Source: Enterococcus malodoratus ATCC 43197 (GTDB lineage: Bacteria; Bacillota; Bacilli; Lactobacillales; Enterococcaceae). From it: DNA of 64,000 nucleotides. The notes beneath the pieces were generated by a model. The model did not search any database, had not been told where the DNA came from, and was given only the letters and a program-made list of their open reading frames with translations. The DNA lies in NCBI RefSeq assembly GCF_000407185.1, contig NZ_KE136481.1, positions 907,636-971,635 of the forward strand, read 5' to 3'. Position 1 is the stretch's first letter. Every line of letters begins with the position of its first letter. Positions 19,330 to 28,669 of the stretch are shown piece after piece. A program made the position numbers and the translations under genes.

Positions 19330-20016
19330 TTATTCAGTATAGAAATCCGGTGATAATTGATAACCTTCTCCCCAAACCGTTTTTATTGCCTCTTCCGTCA
19401 AATTCATTTTTTCAATTTTCTTTCTCAATTTTTTTACGATTGATGATAGATGAGACAAGTGTGAGTTTGTGACTCCGGTGCCCCAAATTTTATCGCAAAG
19501 AGCCTCTCTCGTGATCACTTCGCCATTCGAATAATACAATTCATTAAATACTTTTTCCTCCAGTTTAGAAAGGTTTAGTTGATCCATCTGTTCTGGAATC
19601 TTGATCTTTTGACCAAAACTTGAATCAATTCCTGCCTTTCTAAAGCCTGCTTGTTCGGAACGAAGAAATTTTGAATTCATTAGTTTTTCTCGTAAGGAGT
19701 CCATGGTCAGATTGATCGTAGTTACTTCTTTGACCGTCAGTAATTCCTCAGAATCTGATACTTCGCCAACTTTACGAAAAAGCAGATTTTTTTTATTTTC
19801 AAAACGCGGCAATAAAAAATTGATCTCTGCATTTGAAACCGTCTCACTAAAAATAATAATTTGAAAATGATTCATCAGTTCAGGATAGGTTTGATTTTGA
19901 ATCAAGTATTCAAACAAACTCGACGAACAGAATACTTCATAATTCAAATACTGCAGCCTTTCTTGTAATTCTCCATCGGATAAGATATTGCGAGTTAATA
20001 TTAATACGTGTCCCAT
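19330..20016 (-). CDS. Winged-helix regulator with receiver-like N-terminus lacking the phospho-Asp
   Basis: A 228-aa protein whose C-terminal about 100 residues form an OmpR-type winged helix (LEEKVFNELYYSNGEVITREALCDKIWG, then SIVKKLRKKIEKM and GEGYQLSP). The N-terminal 120 residues are receiver-like in secondary structure, but where the phosphorylated Asp would be the strand reads IIIFSE, and the acidic pair near the N-terminus is absent. It is likely an orphan, non-phosphorylated regulator. It lies 42 bp after the sortase gene in the same direction, so it probably controls adhesion genes. Such orphan winged-helix proteins are common in enterococci. Confidence 0.75.
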   Translation of the reverse strand: MGHVLILTRNILSDGELQERLQYLNYEVFCSSSLFEYLIQNQTYPELMNHFQIIIFSETVSNAEINFLLPRFENKKNLLFRKVGEVSDSEELLTVKEVTTINLTMDSLREKLMNSKFLRSEQAGFRKAGIDSSFGQKIKIPEQMDQLNLSKLEEKVFNELYYSNGEVITREALCDKIWGTGVTNSHLSHLSSIVKKLRKKIEKMNLTEEAIKTVWGEGYQLSPDFYTE

Positions 20017-20058
20017 ATGGGAATCACCTTCTTTAAATTAATAAGTAATTTTAAACAT

Positions 20059-20871
20059 TTATATTTTGGAACTCTTTATCTTTTTACCAATAAAAATAAC
20101 TAAGGTTATAACCAATCCAAACAACAGTAATAACAAATACGTCTTTGGACGATCATTGTTAACTTTCACCTTCTCTGAATGCTCTTTTGAATAAGGAATC
20201 CTAATTCCCCTGACCAATAAACGATGACTATTAACACCATATGGAACACAAGTAACCAGCGTTACATAATCTTCGTTGATAATAGGTAACAAATCTTCTG
20301 TTTCACTTGGTTCAACCTTTTTTATTTGATCAATTTCATAACATAAAGTTTCATTCATTACATTGATAAAAAATTTGTCTTTATTCTTCAATTTGACTAT
20401 ATCTGTAAAAAATTTTGCATTAGGTAGTCCGCGGTGAGCACTTATAACAGCATGACTTGATTTGCCACCGACTGGGAAGGAACTTTGAACCAAATGTCCT
20501 GCGCCTTTTTGCAATACTTTTTCACTGGTACCATGATATATTGGGAGCCTTACCTTAATCTTCGGTATCTCAACCGTTGCCATGACCCCATCAAAATTTA
20601 ATATACTCATATAATTATCCGGTATGGACATTCCACTATTTTGAATAAATGGATCTTTTATTTTTTCTCCAGAAATACTATCGTTATACGCTCTTGCTAA
20701 AGAAATCTCTCTTTCTGAATCTTCATTCGAATACTTGTCAAAATTCTTTTCATATTCAGAAATAACTTTTTCTTCTTGAATACCTGCGAAAAAATTCGAT
20801 ACGATAGGATAGCTTAAAAGTCCAATACCTATAAAAACAAGAATTGGAAAAAGTATTTTATAAATTTTCAT
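20059..20871 (-). CDS. Class C (pilin-polymerising) sortase
   Basis: A 270-aa membrane transpeptidase. It has an N-terminal membrane anchor (residues 5-30), the class C lid motif DPF (73-75), the catalytic His in SAHRGLP (H146), the active-site TLVTC (C208), the following Arg (R217) and a C-terminal membrane helix (about 243-262). Class C sortases link pilin subunits through LPXTG and a pilin-motif Lys. The gene directly upstream encodes a protein with both signals, its probable substrate. Confidence 0.93.
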   Translation of the reverse strand: MKIYKILFPILVFIGIGLLSYPIVSNFFAGIQEEKVISEYEKNFDKYSNEDSEREISLARAYNDSISGEKIKDPFIQNSGMSIPDNYMSILNFDGVMATVEIPKIKVRLPIYHGTSEKVLQKGAGHLVQSSFPVGGKSSHAVISAHRGLPNAKFFTDIVKLKNKDKFFINVMNETLCYEIDQIKKVEPSETEDLLPIINEDYVTLVTCVPYGVNSHRLLVRGIRIPYSKEHSEKVKVNNDRPKTYLLLLLFGLVITLVIFIGKKIKSSKI

Positions 20872-20885
20872 ACGGTCAATTTAAT

Positions 20886-20919
20886 CTAGACTTAAATAGC
20901 CTTAACTATTTAAGTCTAG
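20886..20919 (-). other. Perfect 14-bp inverted repeat between pilin and sortase genes
   Basis: CTAGACTTAAATAG (20886-20899) is perfectly complementary to CTATTTAAGTCTAG (20906-20919) with a 6-nt loop. No T-run follows on the minus strand, so it is unlikely to be a strong terminator. It may be an mRNA-stabilising or processing hairpin that separates pilin from sortase expression. Confidence 0.7.
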
Positions 20920-20927
20920 TCTCCTTA

Positions 20928-22535
20928 TTAAGCTTCTTTACGTGATTTTTTAAATACGATATAAGCCGCTGTAAGTGTTAATATTCCTGCAGCTGCTAGA
21001 ACAATTGATGCAGCACTACCAGTTTTTGGCAATGTAAAGCCTTTACTATTATAGACTTTATTTGTTTGTAATTTTGCTGCTAAATCACTATTTTTGCTTA
21101 CTTCTAGTGCTATTGGATTTCTTAATAATTGATACCCCTCTTTAGCCTTTGTTTCTACTACATAATATGTAGTTTTTGCGGTCTCCCAAGAGTCATTATC
21201 ATTACCATATTTCAATCCTTCAAAAATAACTTGCCCGGTAGCATTTGATTCAACAATATAATCTGTTGCTGCTGCGTATCCGGTATCTCCTGGGAAAACT
21301 GTTTTTCCGGCTGCTGTTTTCTTCACAAATTTCCCAGCTTTTGCATTTGATTCTGTATCGGCAATCGCAAATTTAACATTTGATAATGCTGTACTTGTCC
21401 CACTAGCGAGTTTAACAAATCCGGTCGAACCAGTATGCACTTCTGGTACAGTAGGTTTTGTTGGATCAACAGGGTCCTTGGGATCTCCCGGAACTTTAGA
21501 ATCATCTGTATTCGCAACAAAATCAACACCAATACTATTCGTATAATTCAATGTGGCTTTGTTTTCAATTTTATCAACAGTTAATGCATCAGCGGTTACA
21601 GTTGTCAGGACTTCTAAAGTAAATAAAGGATAACTTGCTGTTCCAGCCTTCGCTACTTTTTTCATCCCAGCTTTTGTTAACGTAAAGGTTAGTTTTGTAT
21701 CTACACCTTGTGGTGTTGTTACTGCTGTATAATCCGTTGTCGGTGTTAGTGTAAATGCTGCCCCGTCAACCATAAAACTTACACCTTTATACGACAATCC
21801 TTTGGATAGTACATCTACCATTTCAAACTTTTTAGCATAAATCTCTTGACTGTTTGTATCTGTATAATACAGATCTTCTGGAATATCAGAGATAATTCTC
21901 CATTTTACATCATCTCCGACATTTACACCCTTATTGGTAACGTCAGCCGTTTCGATTTCCTTTTTAATGTTTGGACCATCTTTTAATTTGTTCTTGGGAT
22001 AAGCATGTACATCATAATTCCAGTCTGTACCATCCTTATTAGTGGATGGTAGTGAAATTAGAAATGGAATTCCTTCCGCATCCTCAACTACTGGGTTTGC
22101 TACTTCTGTAACTAAATAGATTCCTTGATCTGCCGCTGCAACTTCATATTTTGCTTCTCCATTTGCATTTGTTGTTTTTGTTTGACTTGGTGAACTTAAG
22201 TTGATTCCGTAAGTTCCTGGATTTGCTAAAACAGTTGCCGCTTCGGGCAATTCGGCAGCACTTGCAGCATTAAAATTAATATTTGTTTTGTAAATATTAA
22301 AGCTAATATTTTCCAACGGTTTTAACGTAGGAAAGCCAGTTAGATCTAGTTTATCCCCCATAGATCCCGGTAGTCCTGTTAAGTCTGTCTCTTTATATTT
22401 ATGGATAGTGAAGTCAACAGGTTTTGTTGTATCAACTGTTGAATCTGCAAAGAACCCCGTTCCCCCAGCAAATACTCCACTTAAAACAATCAAAAACGCA
22501 AACATTAATGAGCCTATTTTTTTTACAATTTTCAT
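20928..22535 (-). CDS. LPKTG pilin backbone protein (SpaH/EbpB-like)
   Basis: A 535-aa cell-wall pilin subunit. In order: signal peptide (residues 1-30), pilin motif HAYPKN with Lys181 as the likely inter-subunit isopeptide donor, a D2-type isopeptide domain (about 190-345), a Cna-B-like domain with the E-box YVVETKAKEGY (about 370-490), LPKTG at 502-506, a hydrophobic helix and the tail KKSRKEA. Presence of pilin motif, E-box and LPXTG identifies a shaft pilin. It starts 2 bp after the adhesin stop and is followed by its class C sortase. Confidence 0.92.
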   Translation of the reverse strand: MKIVKKIGSLMFAFLIVLSGVFAGGTGFFADSTVDTTKPVDFTIHKYKETDLTGLPGSMGDKLDLTGFPTLKPLENISFNIYKTNINFNAASAAELPEAATVLANPGTYGINLSSPSQTKTTNANGEAKYEVAAADQGIYLVTEVANPVVEDAEGIPFLISLPSTNKDGTDWNYDVHAYPKNKLKDGPNIKKEIETADVTNKGVNVGDDVKWRIISDIPEDLYYTDTNSQEIYAKKFEMVDVLSKGLSYKGVSFMVDGAAFTLTPTTDYTAVTTPQGVDTKLTFTLTKAGMKKVAKAGTASYPLFTLEVLTTVTADALTVDKIENKATLNYTNSIGVDFVANTDDSKVPGDPKDPVDPTKPTVPEVHTGSTGFVKLASGTSTALSNVKFAIADTESNAKAGKFVKKTAAGKTVFPGDTGYAAATDYIVESNATGQVIFEGLKYGNDNDSWETAKTTYYVVETKAKEGYQLLRNPIALEVSKNSDLAAKLQTNKVYNSKGFTLPKTGSAASIVLAAAGILTLTAAYIVFKKSRKEA

Positions 22536-22537
22536 TT

Positions 22538-25500
22538 CTAAACTCCCCTTCTCTTTCTATTTATTCCATATCCCCCAAATGCAATCGCAAGAATACCTAA
22601 CCCTACAACCATAACTTTTAAAGCGGTGAAGGCTCTCCCAGTTTTTGGAAGTGTATATGTTTTTGAATTGTAGATAACATATGCATCATCGGCTGAACTC
22701 CATTCAACTGCTGGGGGCTTCGCTCCATTTTTTGCTGCTTCTCCAGTAAATGTCATTTTTACCTGACCAGTTACAATTTCTACTTTTACTTTCCAATATC
22801 CATAGGGCAGTTGGTAACCAGATTTAGTTTTTGTTTCACGTAATTCATATTCACCTGTTTCCAAATCTGAGAATGTTAACTTTCCATTTCCGTTGCTTGA
22901 TTCAATTTGTTGGAAGCTTGGATCAGTTGGTTTTGTTAAAGTAAATTCGACACCCTCCATAATTTGTTTACTAGAAGCGTCCTTTTTCAAAATTGTAAGA
23001 TCTTTAGACGCCTCCCATTGCGCATACAAAGTAACGTTCTTTGCAGGCATTCCAAATGAAGCCGGTGTAAATGAATCAGTGTTTGCGTTATACGCATAGT
23101 TGGTTCCAGTACCATTTTGCTTATCATTCCAGCCTATGAACTTAAATTCATTACGAGCCATAGTTCCTGGTTTTTTCAATTTTACTGTTTCTCCAACCGT
23201 ATATGACGTGCCGTCTGTTGGAACTGTTCCTCCGGTATGCCCATTTCCATCATAGATAACGTTAAACGCCGTATTCACCGTTACAATATTTTCTGCTGAC
23301 CCATCTGCGACGCCTCCTGGTTCAGTCGTTCCGCTAGGAGAATTATTTCCAACTACAGTTGGATTGATCCAATAAGAAGCAATGTTTTTAATTGTCTTCG
23401 CTGAATAATTTGCAGGTACAGATAGTTGTACATGAATTTTTAAATCTTTCCCAGCTAAACCAGTTAATTGTGCCTTACTTAAATCTACACGCAACAAGGA
23501 ATTGTCATCTTTCATAACTACAGTACCTGCATCAATTCCATCCACTTTAGTAGTTGCTGTTCCAGTAAAAGTTGTACCGGTCGGAGCTGAGTCGGTTAAA
23601 ACTAATTGGTCATAACCTGCTAAACTATCAGGTAAACTCATCGTTACTTGATAATCTAATGTTTGTGCTGTTCCGGCATTGATAGTCTTCGTATCTTTAT
23701 ACGTACCATCTTTATCTTTTACTTGTTTTGTTATTGATTTTGGCTCTTCAATAACTGTAATTTTTGAATCATTACTATCAACTGGTTCATCACCGTTAAT
23801 TGAAATATCCGCTTTATTCGTCAGCGTTGTCCCTTTAGTAATATTTTCTGTTGCCTTAACAGTCACGAAAATTTCAACAGTACTATTTGCCGGAGCTAAT
23901 AAATCAATCCCAGCTTGATTCAAATGCACTTCAAGTTTTCGTGTTGATGAGCTGTATTTACTCTCACCTACCTTAGTACTACCATCCATTAGATCGTTTC
24001 CAGTAATCACTAAGGTTTTTGTTCCTGCTTTAACAGTCAGTGAATTAGCCAGCGTATCATCTAATGCTGTTTTGCTTGGAAGAGTATCTGTTATGTCGAT
24101 TGAATCATAACCAACGACTCCAGTTGCAGCCGTTGGCATTTCAATAAGGTAAGTAAATTGATCGTTTTTAGCTATTCCTTTTTCAAAAATATTCTCAGAA
24201 AAATCTACTTTGCTAGTTGTTTTACCCTTTGCAACTTTTTTGTGTAAAGAAACATCGGCGGAATCAGCTAAAGCTAATTTAAAATGAACATCATGCTTAC
24301 TATTTGCGTCCTTTTCAAAATGCTTAGAACTAATTGCTCCGGTTTTTGAACTGGCTGTGATAAATTCCGTTGCCGCAATAGCTACTGCCTTAATAGCTGA
24401 CCCGTCAGCCTTTACGACAATACGATTAGTCTGTGAGCCATTGGACCATTTATTACTGTCACTACTACCACGTGAACTCCAATCATATTTAGCAAAATCC
24501 GTTGTACTGATTGAAACTCCTTTGTTCGCATATTTTTTCTTCCATACTTTATAGAGTGTTTGACATTGTTTTTCATAATACTCGCTAACAGTTCCCGTAT
24601 TAATAGAAGAAACTTTTTTACCACTCGCTTTAGCGTGTACCGCAGCATGATCTGTTGCCCCAGATACTTTATCTGAGTCATTATATTCATGTACAGTTAC
24701 CCCGATAATATCTCCATTATCAGCAGTAATATCCCCCGTTTTGCTAACGACACCACCAATATCTTCTGCAATAGATGTATCATCCGTACAAGCTCCGGAA
24801 ATAGTTCCCTTTGCTGTCGCAAAAATATCCCCAGTTGCTACTAATCCAACATCTTTAGATTTTTCGACAATTAAACTCCCTGCAGTAACAGAAACTTTTC
24901 CTGCCACGCTTGAACCTACTTGCGCATCAGTATTCAAGTTACCTACAACTTCGATCTTAGAATTTGAATCATTGATGATTAAATCTTTCATCAATAAACG
25001 AACGCCAATCTTATCTGACTTCACGTCCATAGTTCCTGCTTTTTCTAAAGTAAGATTCTTTTTATAAACACGTATGTTTCCTACTCCGTTAAAAGTTCCT
25101 CCAGATTGAATCAACTCACCATCAGCAACATACAGTGATGCCCGCGTATTTGGTCCACCAACCAGATTCTCTTCTACAGCAGAACCGCCGACAGACGAGG
25201 TTACTGTACTATCAGTGACAGTATAATTATTAAGAATATGAATCGAATCATTAAAATCAGAATCATTTTTCGCGGTTATTGTTGCATTATTCGCGATTAG
25301 GTTATGAAGCTTAATTGCGTTAATGGATCGTAATTGTCCATATTCAACAATTCCTGTAACATCGGCCTCCAATGTACTGTCCGTAATTTTCAAATAATTC
25401 TCTGATTCGGTGAACCCAGTACTACGACCATGATAAAAACCTGCTGCATTTCCAATGCTTGCAGAATGGGTTCCTTTTACTTTGGCACCATTCTCAATGA

Positions 25501-27118
25501 TTCCATAAGATGCATGATGTGAGAACGTCGTCTCCATTTCACCTAATGCAATACCATAAGAACCGCCTAGCCCTTCAACAGTAGCTGCATTGACTTTCAG
25601 GTATCCATTACCATTGGTAAGATCGGCACGTACCCAAATACCTGAACTTCCTTTACCAGTACTTGTAGTACATTCGCCGACAATTTTCGTTGCAGCCCCA
25701 GTCGCTTCAAGTGCAACTCCAGTAAATATTCCTGCTGCATATTCTTCTGGTGTGACCCCAGATACACTGCTTGTTCCTGCTACCTGCGCACCACCACTAG
25801 CAATCAACTTCTTATGTGCAGTGATACCACCAGCACTACCGCCAGTACGAGAAACGCCACTCAATGTAGCATTATCGACTTCAATCGAATCTAGACTATA
25901 TATCCCAGCGTGATAGCCCTCTGCATTAACCGTAGAGCCTGAATTAATTTTTGCTAATCCTTGGACATACAAACCTTTTCCTTTTTCAAAATCAATATTA
26001 TTTTCCGCATTAACATCTTGAGGATTGGCTTTTGACTCAAAATTTAATGAACTAGCATTCCTTACTGTCATAGTTTCGAATAGGGCGCCCAAAGAGTCCC
26101 CTTTTATATCTAAAGTTGCTTTGTCAAAAATTGCTTTACGAACAATAATTCCTGCAGTCGTTTTACCATTCGGATCACTATGAGATGTTTTCATACTAGT
26201 GAAGTCTAACAAGCTCCCTGGATCATTAGTGAATCCATTATCTAAAACTAGTTTCCCATCACCAGTAAACGTTATGGTGCTATCTGGACCATGAATATAT
26301 TTGATTGTTGAAATGACGCCTGTGTTGACTTTGACTGTTACTGAAGCATTTGCGGCAACTTCAACGTATGTGTTTAAACTAGAAGTTTGAGTTCCAGATA
26401 CGCCTGTTGCAGTAAATGAATTAGCTCCAGTAAACGTCAACGTATCACCATCAGCAAGTTCAATTTTATCTCCAGTAACTGCTGCTAAAGGCGCAATATC
26501 CTTTTTAGTTTTCTTATTTTCTTTTTTTGGTTGCTTCTCATATTCCTTTGAATCACTAGTTTCCTTAGAGGCTGATTCTTCTACGCTATTGTTTGACTCA
26601 TAAGTTTCATTTGAACTTAGTTGAACCTCTTCTACAGCGGACAGACTTGTTTCTCCTGATTCTGATGAGGTTTCTGTAGCATTTTCTTGACCAAATACTT
26701 GCTTCAAGACTAAATCTTCAGAAATAGTAGTCTTAAAATCGAAATCTTCACCAAAATTTTTGGCTTCCTCTTTCGCAAGAGGCCTTACTTCAAGACCACT
26801 TTCTACTTCTGAGTTTCTAGCAATGATCGCATGATTAATATTATCTGCGATATCTTCTTTGTACCAACCCCAAAAATCTGGATTTTTCTCTAAATTATTT
26901 TGGTTAGGTACTACTTCGGTTGAAAGAGTTTCATTATTAGATAACTCCACTTCGGATAACTTTTCTCCCTTTTCATTCAAAAAAGTAATCGAGTGTTTCT
27001 CTGACGAAGGTGTATCTGGATTCGTCTCGACAGAATATACAATCAAATTACTTGGAAATATTAACAGTAGAACCCATAGGATCTTTGAAATATACCCTGC
27101 CGCTCTTTTCATTTTCAT
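22538..27118 (-). CDS. Large LPKTG surface adhesin, probable pilus tip
   Basis: A 1526-aa wall-anchored protein. Visible parts: signal peptide (1-31); short beta domain with FWGWY; Ser/Glu-rich and Lys-rich linker (about 145-215); a long repetitive stretch (about 215-870) of short strands, turns and Asn/Gly/Val that looks like a right-handed beta-helix; two D2-like isopeptide domains (about 950-1270); an InlB B-repeat-like block (NVIYDGNGHTGGTVP to LYAQWE, about 1290-1370); a Cna-B domain with ELRETKTKSGY; LPKTG at 1490. AGGAGG lies 8 nt upstream of the ATG. First gene of the pilus operon; ligand unknown. Confidence 0.88.
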   Translation of the reverse strand: MKMKRAAGYISKILWVLLLIFPSNLIVYSVETNPDTPSSEKHSITFLNEKGEKLSEVELSNNETLSTEVVPNQNNLEKNPDFWGWYKEDIADNINHAIIARNSEVESGLEVRPLAKEEAKNFGEDFDFKTTISEDLVLKQVFGQENATETSSESGETSLSAVEEVQLSSNETYESNNSVEESASKETSDSKEYEKQPKKENKKTKKDIAPLAAVTGDKIELADGDTLTFTGANSFTATGVSGTQTSSLNTYVEVAANASVTVKVNTGVISTIKYIHGPDSTITFTGDGKLVLDNGFTNDPGSLLDFTSMKTSHSDPNGKTTAGIIVRKAIFDKATLDIKGDSLGALFETMTVRNASSLNFESKANPQDVNAENNIDFEKGKGLYVQGLAKINSGSTVNAEGYHAGIYSLDSIEVDNATLSGVSRTGGSAGGITAHKKLIASGGAQVAGTSSVSGVTPEEYAAGIFTGVALEATGAATKIVGECTTSTGKGSSGIWVRADLTNGNGYLKVNAATVEGLGGSYGIALGEMETTFSHHASYGIIENGAKVKGTHSASIGNAAGFYHGRSTGFTESENYLKITDSTLEADVTGIVEYGQLRSINAIKLHNLIANNATITAKNDSDFNDSIHILNNYTVTDSTVTSSVGGSAVEENLVGGPNTRASLYVADGELIQSGGTFNGVGNIRVYKKNLTLEKAGTMDVKSDKIGVRLLMKDLIINDSNSKIEVVGNLNTDAQVGSSVAGKVSVTAGSLIVEKSKDVGLVATGDIFATAKGTISGACTDDTSIAEDIGGVVSKTGDITADNGDIIGVTVHEYNDSDKVSGATDHAAVHAKASGKKVSSINTGTVSEYYEKQCQTLYKVWKKKYANKGVSISTTDFAKYDWSSRGSSDSNKWSNGSQTNRIVVKADGSAIKAVAIAATEFITASSKTGAISSKHFEKDANSKHDVHFKLALADSADVSLHKKVAKGKTTSKVDFSENIFEKGIAKNDQFTYLIEMPTAATGVVGYDSIDITDTLPSKTALDDTLANSLTVKAGTKTLVITGNDLMDGSTKVGESKYSSSTRKLEVHLNQAGIDLLAPANSTVEIFVTVKATENITKGTTLTNKADISINGDEPVDSNDSKITVIEEPKSITKQVKDKDGTYKDTKTINAGTAQTLDYQVTMSLPDSLAGYDQLVLTDSAPTGTTFTGTATTKVDGIDAGTVVMKDDNSLLRVDLSKAQLTGLAGKDLKIHVQLSVPANYSAKTIKNIASYWINPTVVGNNSPSGTTEPGGVADGSAENIVTVNTAFNVIYDGNGHTGGTVPTDGTSYTVGETVKLKKPGTMARNEFKFIGWNDKQNGTGTNYAYNANTDSFTPASFGMPAKNVTLYAQWEASKDLTILKKDASSKQIMEGVEFTLTKPTDPSFQQIESSNGNGKLTFSDLETGEYELRETKTKSGYQLPYGYWKVKVEIVTGQVKMTFTGEAAKNGAKPPAVEWSSADDAYVIYNSKTYTLPKTGRAFTALKVMVVGLGILAIAFGGYGINRKRRGV

Positions 27119-27306
27119 TCATAAAGCCTCCTTTATATTCTATTTCCAAGAGTGATTTCAATAAATCAGAACTTTTGATCTCTAAGAAATACGTATATAG
27201 AACTTCCTTTTCACTAGTTCACTCCTTCTAATATCAAATTCCTCCATTAAATATTTATTTGAAAAAAAGCACAAAAGCTTTAGTTCCGTAAATAGGGTCA
27301 TTCTTT

Positions 27307-27987
27307 TTATTCACTCCACTTATAGCCATAGCCGCGAACAGACGAAATGCTGAAAAGTGACAGCTTAGACCGCAAGCGTTTGATGTGACCATCGATGACT
27401 CGTAAATCAATATTTTCAATATCATTACTCCAAAGTTTTTCTGCAATGTCCTCACGACTTAGCGCGATCCCTTTGTTCTTTAGAAAGAGAACCAACAATT
27501 CATATTCTTTCTTAGTTAATGAAACAACTTGATCTTCTTTTTCAACGACTCTTGTTTTTATATCAATCGAAATTCGTTCGTTAGCCGAACTTAAGTTGTA
27601 AGCAGAAGCCGTTTCTGTATTCGCATCCTTTTTTAACAGGTATTGGATGTATTTGAGCATGATGGTCAAACTTTTATCCTTACTTAAGTAATGATCTACA
27701 TTGATATCAATTGCTTCCATCTCTACTTCCTCTTCGGGAAAGGCCGTCAAAATGATACTTCGCAGACAAGGAGTGATTTCTTTTAAAATCGTTAACAGTT
27801 TGACCCCATCCATATCTTTCATACAAAAATCAGAAATGACTAAGTCGTAATTATTTTTCGTAAATTCCGCCACTGCTTTGATAGGTGTATTAAAGTAGGT
27901 CACTTCATAGCCCTCATGAACAATTGCCTGCATTAACTTCTCAGCATATTTTTCGTCGTCTTCCACTAACATGATTCTTTTTTTCAA
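27307..27987 (-). CDS. OmpR-family response regulator
   Basis: A 226-aa two-component response regulator. The receiver domain has the acidic pair ED-D at 9-11, phospho-acceptor D53 (LVISDFCM) and a conserved Lys region. The C-terminal winged helix runs from about 125 (SLTKKEYELLVLFLKNKG) to RGYGYKW. The frame is open from 28020, but GGAGG followed 8 nt later by TTG at 27987 fits best; the ATG at 28002 contains the ribosome site itself. It lies directly upstream of the adhesin operon and is the probable partner of the kinase at 31055-32440. Confidence 0.88.
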   Translation of the reverse strand: MKKRIMLVEDDEKYAEKLMQAIVHEGYEVTYFNTPIKAVAEFTKNNYDLVISDFCMKDMDGVKLLTILKEITPCLRSIILTAFPEEEVEMEAIDINVDHYLSKDKSLTIMLKYIQYLLKKDANTETASAYNLSSANERISIDIKTRVVEKEDQVVSLTKKEYELLVLFLKNKGIALSREDIAEKLWSNDIENIDLRVIDGHIKRLRSKLSLFSISSVRGYGYKWSE

Positions 27988-28669
27988 TTTATATACCTCC
28001 ATCAAAATTAAGGGGATCATTGCCGCTGCTTAATTTTTTCAATTACGTAATTTTTTTCGTTTATATAACAACGTTTTAAAGTAGTTAACTAAAAATTAAT
28101 TAATTACACGTGAAATAACGTCCTTTGCTAATTATAATCTTAACAAAAGTTAAACAGTTTTTCAAAACATTATTATATATTTTTATTATTTTTATCGTTA
28201 AATTTGTGTGTTTTGTGTGTTTTTTGTATAAATAGTGCATTTATCTATTTTTTAACATAATTATCAGCCTAATAAAAATGTTCTATTTCGATTATTTTCT
28301 AACGAAACGGCTATTTCTTCACTTTTAACTACCCTTTTGCAAAAATGCCATTAAATTACAAAAAATGCTGTAAAAATAAAAAGAATAACCTGGCCTTTTT
28401 CGAATTGAAAATAACTCATTTTTAATAAAAAAATGAGTCTGTGCTTTTTTGAATAGCTACTCGCTAACGCATCTATGTATTTTTCAAGTTAGCTTTATCA
28501 GAATACGCAAAATAGCCTGGTAGTCTTACACTACCAAGCTGCAAATAGTTATTCAGGTGTTCCGATTCTAATCGAATGTACTTATTTCTAATTAGTGCCC
28601 ACCACAAATACAGCAGATGATTGTTTTAAAATTCATCAGCTCTTTATAATGAAGGGAAAAGATTTTATA
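27988..28669. other. AT-rich intergenic region with a candidate operator
   Basis: No gene was recognised in about 680 bp. On the minus strand there is a TATAAT (28131-28136) beside a dyad TTAAC-AAAA-GTTAA (28140-28153), a possible promoter/operator for the response-regulator gene. A hairpin GCTTGGTAG/CTACCAGGC (28511-28539) followed by TATTTT may terminate the 365-aa gene. A repeat-like stretch lies between. Confidence 0.4.
28411..28510 (-). repeat. Possible divergent copy D of the interspersed repeat
   Basis: As with the better copies, it follows a minus-strand terminator, begins TTTTGCGTATTCTG, and ends in a hairpin ACTCATTTTT/AAAAATGAGT. The middle does not align well by eye, so membership is uncertain. 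Confidence 0.3.

Noticed and set aside
25590-25913. Open frames on the plus strand inside the adhesin gene
   Set aside because: They mirror the repetitive Val/Ala/Thr codons of the beta-helix region, have no ribosome sites and overlap a clear gene.
27182-27214. 10-codon GTG ORF with AAGGAG upstream, in the adhesin operon leader
   Set aside because: Too short to support from sequence alone; no conserved residue pattern or attenuator structure around it.
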